Shown in pieces: positions 8,191 to 17,279 of a stretch of DNA of 28,412 nucleotides (position 1 is the first letter of the stretch; the number at the start of each line of letters is the position of its first letter). Made by a program: the position numbers and the translations under genes. The notes beneath the pieces are model-generated. The model saw nothing but the letters and a program-made list of their open reading frames with translations. It ran no database searches and had not been told where the DNA came from. The stretch covers positions 1-28,412 of the forward strand of contig JAFWRK010000017.1 in assembly GCA_017519965.1 (NCBI GenBank). The letters are read 5' to 3'. Origin of the DNA: Bacilli bacterium. Its GTDB lineage: Bacteria > Bacillota_I > Bacilli_A > RF39 > UBA660.

Positions 8191-8199
8191 ATTATAACA
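8191..8199 (-). promoter_or_regulatory. Candidate extended -10 promoter of mutS
   Basis: A perfect TGTTATAAT on the minus strand lies between the array terminator and mutS. The -35 position is only a T-run, as tolerated with an extended -10. The leader would be about 13 bases. Confidence 0.5.
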
Positions 8200-8212
8200 A
8201 AAAATAAGTGAT

Positions 8213-8240
8213 AAAAAAAAGAAAACATCAAAGTTTTCTT
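8213..8240 (-). terminator. Rho-independent terminator at the end of the kinase array
   Basis: Perfect 8-bp stem AAGAAAAC / GTTTTCTT on the minus strand with loop TTTGAT, followed by a run of T. It separates HK-L from mutS. Confidence 0.85.
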
Positions 8241-8297
8241 AATTTTAATCATTTTTTAAATAATAATAATAAATTTGTAATATCAAATAATAAAATA

Positions 8298-9728
8298 TTA
8301 ATTATCAGATAATCCTTGAGCTATCGTAACATAGAATGTAGTACCAATTCCTTCATTACTATTAACTGTAATCTTACCATCCATAAGTTCAACTAATGAC
8401 TTAGTAATAGCAAGACCTAATCCAGAACCATTTATACTACTATCTTTATTATCAGAAGATCTATAAAATTTATCAAATATAAAACTAAGATCCTCATCTT
8501 TAATACCATTACCTGAATCACTTACAGATATTCTTAAAATACAATTATCATCTTTTATAGTACAATCAATATTTAGTTCAACAAATCCCTCATTAGTATA
8601 TTTAACAGAATTACTAAGTAAATTATAAATAATAGTTTTAATCTTTGCCTTATCTCCTACTAGAAATTCAGGTAAATTATCAGATAATCTATATCTAAAT
8701 TCAAGATTTTTACTATTAATATCATCTTTAATTAAATCAGTTAAACTATTAAAAAATTCAGAAGTATTATATTTAACATCAACTAACTCTAAGTTATTTG
8801 ATTCAATCATATTAAAATCTAATATTCCATCAACTAATTCTAATAAATTATTAGAAGCTTTTAAAATATCTTTACCATCTTCATGAACTTCAGATATATC
8901 TTCTGATGAAATAATCATTTCAGATAAACCAACTATTGCATTTAAGGGAGTTCTAAGTTCATGTGACATAGAAGATAAAAAGTCACTTTTAGCATTATTA
9001 GCCTGTTCAGCTTGTGTCTTAGCAAATTCTAATTCAGTAACCATCTTCATATCAGGATTCTCAATAGTAAAATACATAATATAAGAAACCATTGTAATCC
9101 ATATTTGAATAACAGATAATTCAGGTATAACAGCAGCAAAAACTAAAGATACTACTCCTAAGACAGAGATAATATAAAATGGAATTAATTTTTTCTTATT
9201 AGTGCTCTTAAAATTAATAGCAACAATTATAACTCCTAATAATAAGAATAAAATCATACATCCATAAAAGAAATAAACACCAAGTCCTAAAATCATACCC
9301 ATAGAATTTTCACCGGTACTAATTTTATACAAAGGCAAAAACAATTCAATTATAGAGAAAATAATAAGACATAAATAAAAACCAACAGTATATCTAGATT
9401 TATTAGTAATTATTTTTTTATAAAAAGCTTCTCGATTTTCACTAGTAATTACAAAAACATAAACTAATAAACAGAAAACCCACAAAATTAAAGAAATATA
9501 ATAAAATCTATAAAGTAAAATTAGTTCTCCAATATCATAATTAAATATAGCAATATCAAAAGTTATAGACACGATAATACAAACAACAACTAGAAATAAT
9601 AAATTCTTATATATTCCGTTTTCAATATTATCCATATTTTTTTTAGAAAAATAAATAATTAAAAGTAATATAGAAAATATTAAACAACAACATGCTGTAG
9701 CTAAATTAACATATGTATATACGCTCAT
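8298..9728 (-). CDS. HK-L, 7TM sensor histidine kinase (last of the array)
   Basis: 476 residues. Seven membrane segments lie at about 7-28, 42-63, 72-95, 113-133, 147-171, 181-201 and 205-220. Phospho-acceptor His256 lies in [17 protein letters not shown], the N-box is NLLSNSVKYT (Asn373), and G2 is GSGLGLA (434-440). It is the most atypical ATPase of the set: G1 reads DSGNGI where most copies have DTGRGI or DSGRGI, and the linker reads MYFTIENPD where the others have [YF]HTIENPD. Three Cys in a row (13-15) sit in helix 1. The start is the ATG at 9726-9728 behind GTAGGTGAT; a longer frame has no ribosome site. It follows the metallopeptidase gene by 4 bp and ends before the array terminator. 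Confidence 0.95.
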   Translation of the reverse strand: MSVYTYVNLATACCCLIFSILLLIIYFSKKNMDNIENGIYKNLLFLVVVCIIVSITFDIAIFNYDIGELILLYRFYYISLILWVFCLLVYVFVITSENREAFYKKIITNKSRYTVGFYLCLIIFSIIELFLPLYKISTGENSMGMILGLGVYFFYGCMILFLLLGVIIVAINFKSTNKKKLIPFYIISVLGVVSLVFAAVIPELSVIQIWITMVSYIMYFTIENPDMKMVTELEFAKTQAEQANNAKSDFLSSMSHELRTPLNAIVGLSEMIISSEDISEVHEDGKDILKASNNLLELVDGILDFNMIESNNLELVDVKYNTSEFFNSLTDLIKDDINSKNLEFRYRLSDNLPEFLVGDKAKIKTIIYNLLSNSVKYTNEGFVELNIDCTIKDDNCILRISVSDSGNGIKDEDLSFIFDKFYRSSDNKDSSINGSGLGLAITKSLVELMDGKITVNSNEGIGTTFYVTIAQGLSDN

Positions 9729-9732
9729 AGAA

Positions 9733-11061
9733 TCACCTACTTGAATATTTATTAGTATTTTCATTATTATTTATAGAATTATCATTAAACATTTCATTTA
9801 ACTCATTATTCTTTTTATTTCTTTTAGACATATGATCTATTAATACCCTAGGAACCACTGAAGTATGTCTTTTATCTCTAATAATATAATACAGATTTTT
9901 CTTTTCTATAGTAGCATCATCTTCATATAGATTATTTAATACAGGATATAAATCAACATAAAGAAGTTTTTTTCTTTCATAACTTTCATCATCCATATTA
10001 CCTTTATTATGATCATCCTCAATCTTCTTAGAAAAAGCTTTACTTAATTCTTTTCTTATTAGATAAGCTCTATAATCTTTTAAACCAGTTATTTTGGTAG
10101 AATTCATTTTATCAATCTTTTTCACAATAGTTTTAAAATCATTATTCTCAAAATAATTACAATTATTTAATTTAGAAATTACTCCACTTAAGTTTCCATT
10201 AAAATAGTATAAAGGCATAGAAGACTCATCAACCAAAAGTGCAACTTGTTTAGCAATAACAACTTCATTATGATATGTATAATAACTAGCTTTAGAAAAC
10301 TGAGTATAATTTAAATATTCTGTATAGCCTTCATTTAGACCTCGACCAATGTAATTTCCATCTAAGTAATTAAGAAAACCAATAGTATAATAATTTAAAG
10401 TACTAGACATATGAAGTAGTTCATGCATCAAAGTACTTCTTAAACCTTGATGATAATAAATATTAATATCATTAGATTTAGATGAATAATCTCCTGTAAT
10501 AATAAAATTTTTGAGATAGTTTTTTAGTTTAAAAAAGTATTTTTTTCTAGAATCAAATATGTTAAGATTATATAAATTCTTTTTAAAATAATCTTGAAAG
10601 TCAGGATATTTTTTATCAAAAATAAACGAAAATTCATCCAATACTTTATTATATTCTACATTAAATCTTAAAAACTTATAAATATCAAATTCATTATTAG
10701 ATATTTCTTGATCAAAATTAATAGGAATCCCTATAGGAGAATTACGAGAAACATCATACTTATTATTAAAAATATAAAAATCTGACTCTAATGAGATTGA
10801 GTCAACAGAATTATCTTCGATATCTTCATTATTAAAAATATAGTCTCCCAAAGGAGAAGCTAAAGAATTAGTCTTAACAGTATTTAAGGTATTAACTAAA
10901 GACTCTTCTTTTTCAGTATATTCTTCTTCTAACTCTGAATCTGAGTACCAATCAGCATCGTAATACTTATTACCAAACTCATCTATTTTAATAAAATCTT
11001 CATAATTAAGATTATCAGCAGTATTAATAATCTTGTTTTTTGTTATTGTATCTTCGTGCAT
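9733..11061 (-). CDS. Putative HELLH zinc metallopeptidase inside the kinase array
   Basis: 442 residues, no signal peptide and no membrane helix, so probably cytoplasmic. Residues 1-100 are acidic and low in complexity (Asp, Glu, Asn). A zinc site is visible: HELLH with His213, Glu214 and His217, followed 27 residues later by Glu244 in GLNEGYTEYL. This is a gluzincin-like arrangement (HExxH plus NExxTE). The family and substrate are unknown to me. The C-terminal half (about 310-442) is charged and probably helical, ending in an Asn/Ser-rich tail. A GAGGTGAT site precedes the ATG. It lies between HK-K (24 bp upstream) and HK-L (4 bp downstream) in one apparent transcript, so it may be made with those two kinases. 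It might process a partner or signal peptide, but that is inference. Confidence 0.8.
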   Translation of the reverse strand: MHEDTITKNKIINTADNLNYEDFIKIDEFGNKYYDADWYSDSELEEEYTEKEESLVNTLNTVKTNSLASPLGDYIFNNEDIEDNSVDSISLESDFYIFNNKYDVSRNSPIGIPINFDQEISNNEFDIYKFLRFNVEYNKVLDEFSFIFDKKYPDFQDYFKKNLYNLNIFDSRKKYFFKLKNYLKNFIITGDYSSKSNDINIYYHQGLRSTLMHELLHMSSTLNYYTIGFLNYLDGNYIGRGLNEGYTEYLNYTQFSKASYYTYHNEVVIAKQVALLVDESSMPLYYFNGNLSGVISKLNNCNYFENNDFKTIVKKIDKMNSTKITGLKDYRAYLIRKELSKAFSKKIEDDHNKGNMDDESYERKKLLYVDLYPVLNNLYEDDATIEKKNLYYIIRDKRHTSVVPRVLIDHMSKRNKKNNELNEMFNDNSINNNENTNKYSSR

Positions 11062-11085
11062 ATAATCACCTCAAATAATAAATAA

Positions 11086-12558
11086 TTACAAATTATCTTG
11101 ACTCTCAACAACTAATTTCTGTGAAAAAGTTACTATAAAAGTAGTTCCAACATTAGGAGTACTATTAACAACTATCTTACCATCCAATAAATCAACTAAA
11201 GATTTAGTAATAGCAAGTCCTAAGCCTGTACCAGATATATCAGAGTCTTTATCACTTTCTAATCTATTAAACTTAGTAAAAAGTAATGGAATTCTATCTT
11301 CACTTATTCCTCTACCGGTATCTTTAATAGTAATAACTAAATTACAAATATCTTTATTAATAGTACAATTAACATTAAAATCAATAAAACCAGATTCAGT
11401 ATATTTAACTGCATTAGTAAGTAAATTATTAATAATACTTCTAAGTTTATCTTTATCACCATATAAAGTCTTTGGTAAATCACAAGAATAATTACATCTT
11501 AAATCTATAGCTTTATCACCTATTCTAATTTTAATCATATTAGATAAATCATTAAAAACTTCTATAGGAGAATACTTAGTTTCAATAACCTCTAAATTAT
11601 TAGACTCTAATTTATTAATATCTAATATGCCATCAACAAGTTCAAGTAAGTTCTGCGAAGCAACTAAAATATCTTTAGCATCTACTTTTACATTGTCTTG
11701 ACTAGATTCATCTTCAATCATCTGAGAAAGTCCAACTATAGCATTTAATGGAGTTCTTAATTCATGTGACATAGAAGATAAGAAATCACTCTTAGCATTA
11801 TTACTCTTCTCTGCTTGATTTTTTGCAAGAGTAAGTTCATTAACTAATTTCATATCAGGATTTTCTATAGTATGATACATAACAAACACAACAATAGTAC
11901 GTTCTATAGTTGCTAAAATATAACCATAAAGCAATCTATCAAATAATAATGCAAAAAAGAAAAAATCAATAACTAAAAATGGAATAATCTTTTTCCTATC
12001 TATTTTACCAATACTAAAAATAGTAATAATAAAATAAGAGAAAACTTCTATCATAAAAATAATCATCCACATAATTTCTAAAGCAGAAAGACCTTGTTCA
12101 TAAATACCCTCATACTTACTTAATTCATAAGTAGTTGGAAGAATAAAACTAAAGAAGAATAATAAGAAAAAGAAAATACCTAAAACTAAATAAATCTTCT
12201 TCTTATTTAAATTAAACTTCTCTTCAAAATCAGGTTTTCTTTCTTTAATAATAACAATTTTATATAAATTAATAAAAAAGTAAAATAGTAAAAATACATC
12301 TAATCTAATTCTACTTAAAAAATCAATAAAAGGATTAACTAAAGGGTTATTAAATTGAATAATTCTAGATAATAAACTAGATGATAACTCAATTAAAAGT
12401 CCAATAATCATTAACTTATATATTTTGTTTTCAACATTATCCATATTCTTTTTAGAAAAATAAATAATAGCTAAAAAACCAATAAAAATTAAAGATAATG
12501 ATAATAAACCAATATTTGTTTTTAAAATACTTTTATCAACATAAGAAACAAAAACCAT
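11086..12558 (-). CDS. HK-K, 7TM sensor histidine kinase
   Basis: 490 residues. Its membrane part is the most divergent: an N-terminal extension (SYVDKSILKTN), then segments at about 14-34, 47-66, 88-104, 122-141, 157-182, 190-206 and 211-228. It lacks the helix-1 Cys pair. His265 lies in [17 protein letters not shown], Asn382 in NLLTNAVKYT, G1 is DTGRGI (413-418), the F-box is FTKFNR and G2 is GTGLGLA (443-449). It is the first gene of a three-gene unit with the metallopeptidase and HK-L, with its own candidate promoter at 12590. An AAGTGAT ribosome site precedes the ATG. Confidence 0.95.
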   Translation of the reverse strand: MVFVSYVDKSILKTNIGLLSLSLIFIGFLAIIYFSKKNMDNVENKIYKLMIIGLLIELSSSLLSRIIQFNNPLVNPFIDFLSRIRLDVFLLFYFFINLYKIVIIKERKPDFEEKFNLNKKKIYLVLGIFFFLLFFFSFILPTTYELSKYEGIYEQGLSALEIMWMIIFMIEVFSYFIITIFSIGKIDRKKIIPFLVIDFFFFALLFDRLLYGYILATIERTIVVFVMYHTIENPDMKLVNELTLAKNQAEKSNNAKSDFLSSMSHELRTPLNAIVGLSQMIEDESSQDNVKVDAKDILVASQNLLELVDGILDINKLESNNLEVIETKYSPIEVFNDLSNMIKIRIGDKAIDLRCNYSCDLPKTLYGDKDKLRSIINNLLTNAVKYTESGFIDFNVNCTINKDICNLVITIKDTGRGISEDRIPLLFTKFNRLESDKDSDISGTGLGLAITKSLVDLLDGKIVVNSTPNVGTTFIVTFSQKLVVESQDNL

Positions 12559-12589
12559 ACAATCACTTCTTTATTATTATTCTTCTTAA

Positions 12590-12598
12590 ATTATATCA
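12590..12598 (-). promoter_or_regulatory. Candidate extended -10 promoter of the HK-K / metallopeptidase / HK-L unit
   Basis: TGATATAAT on the minus strand is a perfect extended -10. A weak TTGTTT lies 16 bp upstream. It sits just after a terminator, and the leader would be about 25 bases. Confidence 0.5.
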
Positions 12599-12616
12599 CA
12601 TAATTATCTTAAAACA

Positions 12617-12646
12617 ACAAAAGAAAAAAGAATGTAATCATTCTTT
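12617..12646 (-). terminator. Rho-independent terminator after the kinase remnant
   Basis: The minus strand has AAAGAATG, loop ATTA, CATTCTTT, then TTTT and more T-rich sequence. The remnant's last stop codon overlaps the stem. It still closes the HK-H to HK-J unit. Confidence 0.8.
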
Positions 12647-12830
12647 ATAACTTTTCACTATCATCTACGATAGATTGTGTAATAGATACTATAAAAGTAG
12701 TACCCTTATCAACTTCACTATTCACTACAATTTTACCCCCCAATAAGTCAACTAATGACTTAGTAATAGCAAGACCTAATCCAGTACCTTAAATATCACT
12801 GTTTTTATTTTCAATAGATCTATAGAATTT
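12645..12830 (-). pseudogene. Decayed C-terminal remnant of a 13th histidine kinase
   Basis: In one minus-strand frame 60 residues of the ATPase domain end can be read: KFYRSIENKNSDI, a TAA stop (12789-12791), then [20 protein letters not shown] and on to [19 protein letters not shown] and a final TAA. The intact copies have GAA, GGT-type or AAT codons where the stop is, so a single G-to-T change explains it. Everything upstream of the F-box is gone. The F-box end overlaps the stop of HK-J in a different frame. It has no start or ribosome site and should not be functional. Confidence 0.9.
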
Positions 12831-14292
12831 CTTCTTCTTTTATTTTTAAATAATTATTTGGAATTTTTTGACTTAAACTAACAAAGAAAGTAGACCCCAT
12901 ACCATCAGAAGAATTAACTGAGATCTTTCCATCCATTAATTCAACTAATGACTTAGTAAGAGCAAGACCTAATCCAGCTCCCTCTATATCACTATCTTTA
13001 TCACTATCTAATCTATAAAACTTAGTAAATAATTTATCTAATTGATCTTCCGAAATACCCCTACCAGTATCACTAACAGTAATTCTTAAATTACATACAT
13101 CATCTTTAATCATACAATCAACATCAAAATCTATATGACCTTCATCAGTATATTTAACTGCATTAGTAAGGAGATTATTAATAATACGTTTTATCTTGTC
13201 TTTATCACCATATAAATACTCAGGTAAATTGTCAGAAAATCTATTTCTTAATTCTATAGGTTTATCTCCTAACCTAACATTAATATTTTTTATTAAATCA
13301 TTAAAAACATCTAAAGGTTTATAATCATTATTAATTAATTCCATACTATTAGTATCAATTTTATTAATATCTAAAATACTATCTACTAACTCCAACAAGT
13401 TATTTGAAGCTTTTAATATATCAATAGCGTCTTCTTTAACAATAGGTTTATCAGATTCTTGTTCAATCATTTGAGAAAGTCCTACTATAGCATTTAATGG
13501 TGTTCTAAGTTCATGAGACATAGAACTTAAAAAGTCACTTTTCGCATTACTTGCTTGTTCAGCTTGTGTTTTAGCTAAAGTTAGTTCGTTAACCATTTTC
13601 ATATCAGGATTTTCAATTGTATGATACATTAAATTATCAATTAAAGTAATAATCATAATAACAAAAACTAATGGAACCGGTATTAAAACGGCTGTTAAAA
13701 TAGCCACTAAAATAATTGGAATTAACAATAATAAAGGCAAGACTTTTTTCTTAGATATCTTCTTAAAATTAATAAGAATAAATGCAAAAGCTAAAAGTAA
13801 AAATAAATACAAGGTAATATTCATAGAAATAATTAAGTGCTTTTCTATACCTAAAGATAAGTCAATTACATTATATTCTAATATTTGCCATATAGAACTA
13901 ATAATCAAGACAATTATAAGAGATGTTAGATATTTTTTAATATTTTTACTAAGATTACTCATAAACTTTTCATTATGTTCATTGGTAACAATAAAAATAT
14001 ATAAAAAGAAAAAGCCAGTCCAAGATACCAATATAATAGTAGAAGTTTTAGAGAAAAAATACACAATAGGATATAAAACAGATTGATCAGTAGATAAGAA
14101 ACAAATTATATCACTTGTATAGTAAAAAATATAAGAAATAATACATAAAAGATTTAATATTAATAAAACTCTATATATTTTATTTTCAATATTATTCATA
14201 TTCTTTTTAGAAAAATAACTTATAAGTAAAAAGAATAAAAATAGTAAACAACAACAAGTACTAGTTAAATTAACAAATAAATAAACACTCAT
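12820..14292 (-). CDS. HK-J, 7TM sensor histidine kinase
   Basis: 490 residues. Membrane segments lie at about 7-28, 41-64, 74-103, 121-138, 152-175, 184-204 and 206-224. His260 lies in [17 protein letters not shown]; the other boxes are NLLTNAVKYT, DTGRGI, FTKFYR and GAGLGLA. Its sensor part resembles HK-B about 10 kb away (both have DIICF, then S-T-x-Q and a Y-x-F-SK run) and, less closely, HK-E. Helix 1 has three Cys (13-15) as in HK-L. The start is the ATG at 14290-14292 behind TTGGAGG; an earlier TTG is part of that site. Its tail, KIKEEEIL, ends exactly at the junction with the kinase remnant. Confidence 0.95.
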   Translation of the reverse strand: MSVYLFVNLTSTCCCLLFLFFLLISYFSKKNMNNIENKIYRVLLILNLLCIISYIFYYTSDIICFLSTDQSVLYPIVYFFSKTSTIILVSWTGFFFLYIFIVTNEHNEKFMSNLSKNIKKYLTSLIIVLIISSIWQILEYNVIDLSLGIEKHLIISMNITLYLFLLLAFAFILINFKKISKKKVLPLLLLIPIILVAILTAVLIPVPLVFVIMIITLIDNLMYHTIENPDMKMVNELTLAKTQAEQASNAKSDFLSSMSHELRTPLNAIVGLSQMIEQESDKPIVKEDAIDILKASNNLLELVDSILDINKIDTNSMELINNDYKPLDVFNDLIKNINVRLGDKPIELRNRFSDNLPEYLYGDKDKIKRIINNLLTNAVKYTDEGHIDFDVDCMIKDDVCNLRITVSDTGRGISEDQLDKLFTKFYRLDSDKDSDIEGAGLGLALTKSLVELMDGKISVNSSDGMGSTFFVSLSQKIPNNYLKIKEEEIL

Positions 14293-14307
14293 ATATACCT
14301 CCAATAT

Positions 14308-15738
14308 CTATTCAGCAAGTTTTTGATAAATAGTAACTGTGAAACTAGTACCTTCACCATAATTACTATTAACAGTAATCTTACCATCCATAAGTTCTAC
14401 TAGAGACTTAGTAATAGAAAGTCCTAATCCAGTACCTTCAATACTACTGTCTCGATTTTCTTCTGATCGATAAAATTTATCAAACAACTTATCTAAATCT
14501 TCTTCTTTAATTCCTCTACCAGTATCACTCACAACTATTCGCAAATTAAAACGATCTTTAATATGTAAACAGCTAACATCTAACTCTACTAATCCTTCAT
14601 CAGTATATTTAATTGCATTACTAACTAAGTTATTAATAATAGTTCTAATCTTCTCCTTATCTCCATATAAAGTATCAGGTAAATCATCAGCAATTCTAGA
14701 TTTAAACTCAATATTTTTAGAACCAATTCTATTTTTATTATAAATAATTAAATCATTTAATAATTCTTTCAAATTATAATAACTATTATGAATTTCAACA
14801 TCATTAGACTCAAGTCTATTAATATCAAAAATACCGTCTACTAACTCTAATAAATTAACTGAAGCAGATTTAATATCATCTAAATCAGAATGTAGCTCAT
14901 CAATATCATTAGATTGGCTCATTATATCAGTTAAACCAATTATAGCATTTAAAGGAGTTCTAAGTTCATGTGACATACTAGATAAAAATTCACTCTTAGC
15001 ATTATTAGATTTTTCAGCTGCATTCTTTGCTAACTCAAGTTCATTCAACATTTTCACATCAGGATTTTCAATCGTATGATACATAAGATAACTAATCAAA
15101 GTAAAGAAAGTCTGTATAAAAGCTAATCTAGGAAAAAGAATTCCAAAAACTATAGCAACTAAACCAACCGGTATAATAATGTAAAAAGGTAATAACTTTT
15201 TCTTAGAAGTATTTTTATGATTAATAATAACAGATGAAACACCAACAATAGTTAAGCTAATTAAAATAACATAATAGTAGGTAATTAAGAAACCAGATAT
15301 CTCAACTAATATACCATTCTCAATAACAAAACTATCATAATCATTAATTAAGAACACTGAATAAACAATGCCTAAAAACAAGTATGAAATAAGCAATACT
15401 TTTTTTATATTTTTATTTAAAAAATTATAAAATTTTTCTCTATGTTCATTAGTAATAATAGTTAAATATAAAAGTAAAAAATATAACCAACAAACAACAC
15501 AACCATAGAATAATCTATTGCAAAAACTTGTTAACTTAATATTATTATAATAAATAATTAGATTAGAAAAAATAGATAATATTAAAGAAAAAGAAGTCCA
15601 AAATAAAATATTTTTATAAATTATATTTTCTGAATTATTAATATTTTTCTTTGATATATAAACCAATATCAGAAAAATCATAAAAAGAAAGCATACTATA
15701 AATTCAGTAAAATTAATATAAAAGAAAGGATTGAACAT
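14308..15738 (-). CDS. HK-I, 7TM sensor histidine kinase (sister of HK-H)
   Basis: 476 residues. Membrane segments lie at about 9-28, 43-62, 75-96, 113-130, 147-171, 182-201 and 206-221. His257 lies in [17 protein letters not shown]; boxes are [22 protein letters not shown] and GTGLGLS. The N-terminus (FFYINFTE), the ITNEHREKFYNF loop and the D-Y-D-x-F-V-I-E-N-G loop pair it with HK-H just upstream, so the two are a local duplication. A GAGGTG site precedes the ATG. Gaps are 9 bp to HK-H and 15 bp to HK-J. The C-terminus is short (YQKLAE). Confidence 0.95.
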   Translation of the reverse strand: MFNPFFYINFTEFIVCFLFMIFLILVYISKKNINNSENIIYKNILFWTSFSLILSIFSNLIIYYNNIKLTSFCNRLFYGCVVCWLYFLLLYLTIITNEHREKFYNFLNKNIKKVLLISYLFLGIVYSVFLINDYDSFVIENGILVEISGFLITYYYVILISLTIVGVSSVIINHKNTSKKKLLPFYIIIPVGLVAIVFGILFPRLAFIQTFFTLISYLMYHTIENPDVKMLNELELAKNAAEKSNNAKSEFLSSMSHELRTPLNAIIGLTDIMSQSNDIDELHSDLDDIKSASVNLLELVDGIFDINRLESNDVEIHNSYYNLKELLNDLIIYNKNRIGSKNIEFKSRIADDLPDTLYGDKEKIRTIINNLVSNAIKYTDEGLVELDVSCLHIKDRFNLRIVVSDTGRGIKEEDLDKLFDKFYRSEENRDSSIEGTGLGLSITKSLVELMDGKITVNSNYGEGTSFTVTIYQKLAE

Positions 15739-15747
15739 AAAACACCT

Positions 15748-17187
15748 CTATTCGTTAGTATTGATTATTTTCTGAGGAATAGTAACAGTAAAAGTAGAAC
15801 CTTCTCCATAATTACTATTTACAGAGATCTTACCTTCCATTAACTCTAATAATGATTTAGTAATAGATAATCCAAGACCAGCACCTTCAATAGTACTATC
15901 TTTAATATCATCTGATCTATAGAATTTATCATAAAGATTATCAATATCTTCCTCTTTTATCCCTCTACCAGTATCAGATACAGTAACTCTAATACTACAT
16001 CTATCTTTATTAACTAAACAAGAAACATCAAAATCAATAGTACCTTCATCAGTATACTTAACTGCATTAGTTAATAAGTTAACAATAATAGTTTTAATCT
16101 TTTCCTTATCACCATATAAAATATCAGGAATATTATCTGCAAATCTATAGTTTAAAGAAACATTCTTATCTCCAATTCTCATTTTAATTAAATCAACTAT
16201 ATCATTTAAAAGACCTTTTAAATCGTAATCTTTGGGATTTAATTCAAAACTATTAGTCTCAATATTATTAAAGTCAAGAATACCATCTACTAATTCAATT
16301 AACTTATTTGAAGCATCCTTAATATCATGGCAATCATTATATATTTCATCTAAATTATTAGAAGATAATATTAAATCAGTACATCCAACAATGGCATTTA
16401 ATGGAGTTCTAATTTCATGTGACATACTAGATAGAAAATCACTTTTCGCATTATTAGATTTCTCTAAAGCATTTTTAGCAAGTTCTAACTCATTCAACAT
16501 TTTAACATCAGGATTCTCAATAGTATGATACATCAAATAACAAACTAAGGTATACAAACACTGAACCATTGCGACTTTAGGTAGTAAAACTCCTAGTGCC
16601 AATACAACTAAGCCTATTGGTAACATTAAAAAGAAAGGAATAAGTTTCTTTTTAGAGGTATCTTTAAAATTAATAATAATAGAAAAAAGTGCAATAACAG
16701 CAAATGTTAACATAATAATACTATAATATGTATAAATAAAACCTGATAATTCAGATAAAACTCCATTCTTAATAATAAACACATCATAATCCATCATAAA
16801 GAAAAATGAATAAAGAAAAGCTAAAAATACATAAGAAGCAAATAGACATAAATTAAATCTTTTAGTAACAAATGAATAAAACTTTTCTCTATGTTCATTA
16901 GTAACAACAATTAAATAAAACATTAAAAAATAAATCCACGTAGCAACAGAAATAAAGAAGAATTTATAAAATAATTTAATGAATTCAACATCAGAATAAA
17001 CTAATAAAGTACACATAATAATAGAAGCTAATAAATTAAGTAAAGTCCATATTACTATATTTTTATATATCTTATTCTCAATATTATTAATGTTTTTCTT
17101 AGATAAATAAACAATAATTAAAAAGATAGTAAATGAAAAACATACTACTATTTCAGTTAAATTAATATAAAAAGAAGGATCAAACAT
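15748..17187 (-). CDS. HK-H, 7TM sensor histidine kinase (sister of HK-I)
   Basis: 479 residues with membrane segments placed as in HK-I. His257 lies in SHEIRTPLNAIVGCTDL, the only copy with Ile in place of Leu at that position. Other boxes are NLLTNAVKYT, DTGRGI, YDKFYR (Tyr replaces the first Phe of the F-box) and GAGLGLS. The start is the ATG at 17185-17187 behind TTGGGAGTG; the upstream in-frame TTG is part of the site. It is the first gene after an internal terminator (17241-17279) and so probably starts a new transcript with HK-I and HK-J. Confidence 0.95.
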   Translation of the reverse strand: MFDPSFYINLTEIVVCFSFTIFLIIVYLSKKNINNIENKIYKNIVIWTLLNLLASIIMCTLLVYSDVEFIKLFYKFFFISVATWIYFLMFYLIVVTNEHREKFYSFVTKRFNLCLFASYVFLAFLYSFFFMMDYDVFIIKNGVLSELSGFIYTYYSIIMLTFAVIALFSIIINFKDTSKKKLIPFFLMLPIGLVVLALGVLLPKVAMVQCLYTLVCYLMYHTIENPDVKMLNELELAKNALEKSNNAKSDFLSSMSHEIRTPLNAIVGCTDLILSSNNLDEIYNDCHDIKDASNKLIELVDGILDFNNIETNSFELNPKDYDLKGLLNDIVDLIKMRIGDKNVSLNYRFADNIPDILYGDKEKIKTIIVNLLTNAVKYTDEGTIDFDVSCLVNKDRCSIRVTVSDTGRGIKEEDIDNLYDKFYRSDDIKDSTIEGAGLGLSITKSLLELMEGKISVNSNYGEGSTFTVTIPQKIINTNE

Positions 17188-17204
17188 AACAAACACTCCC
17201 AACT

Positions 17205-17210
17205 ATTATA
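17205..17210 (-). promoter_or_regulatory. Candidate -10 box for the HK-H to HK-J unit
   Basis: A perfect TATAAT on the minus strand lies 18 bp before the HK-H ATG, just after a terminator. No convincing -35 or extended TG is visible, and the leader would be near 11 bases. Confidence 0.35.
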
Positions 17211-17240
17211 AGTATACAATATTCTCTAATATTTTTACAT

Positions 17241-17279
17241 AAAAAAAGAAATAATAATTTTAAATTATATTATTATTTC
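17241..17279 (-). terminator. Rho-independent terminator after HK-G, inside the array
   Basis: Perfect 11-bp stem GAAATAATAAT / ATTATTATTTC on the minus strand with a 10-base loop, followed by seven T. The stem is all A-T apart from one G-C pair, so its strength is uncertain. The HK-G stop codon (17265-17267) lies in the loop. Confidence 0.7.

Noticed and set aside
8172..8252. N-terminal extension of MutS by 27 hydrophobic residues
   Set aside because: The extension overlaps the terminator of the kinase array and the candidate mutS promoter, and the family's conserved start fits the ATG at 8169-8171.
16232..16528. Plus-strand open frame of 98 codons antisense to HK-H
   Set aside because: It mirrors the conserved HisKA and linker region of HK-H on the other strand, has no ribosome site, and similar shadows appear antisense to HK-D and HK-E (21915-22127, 20319-20507). 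It follows from the codon bias of the kinases.
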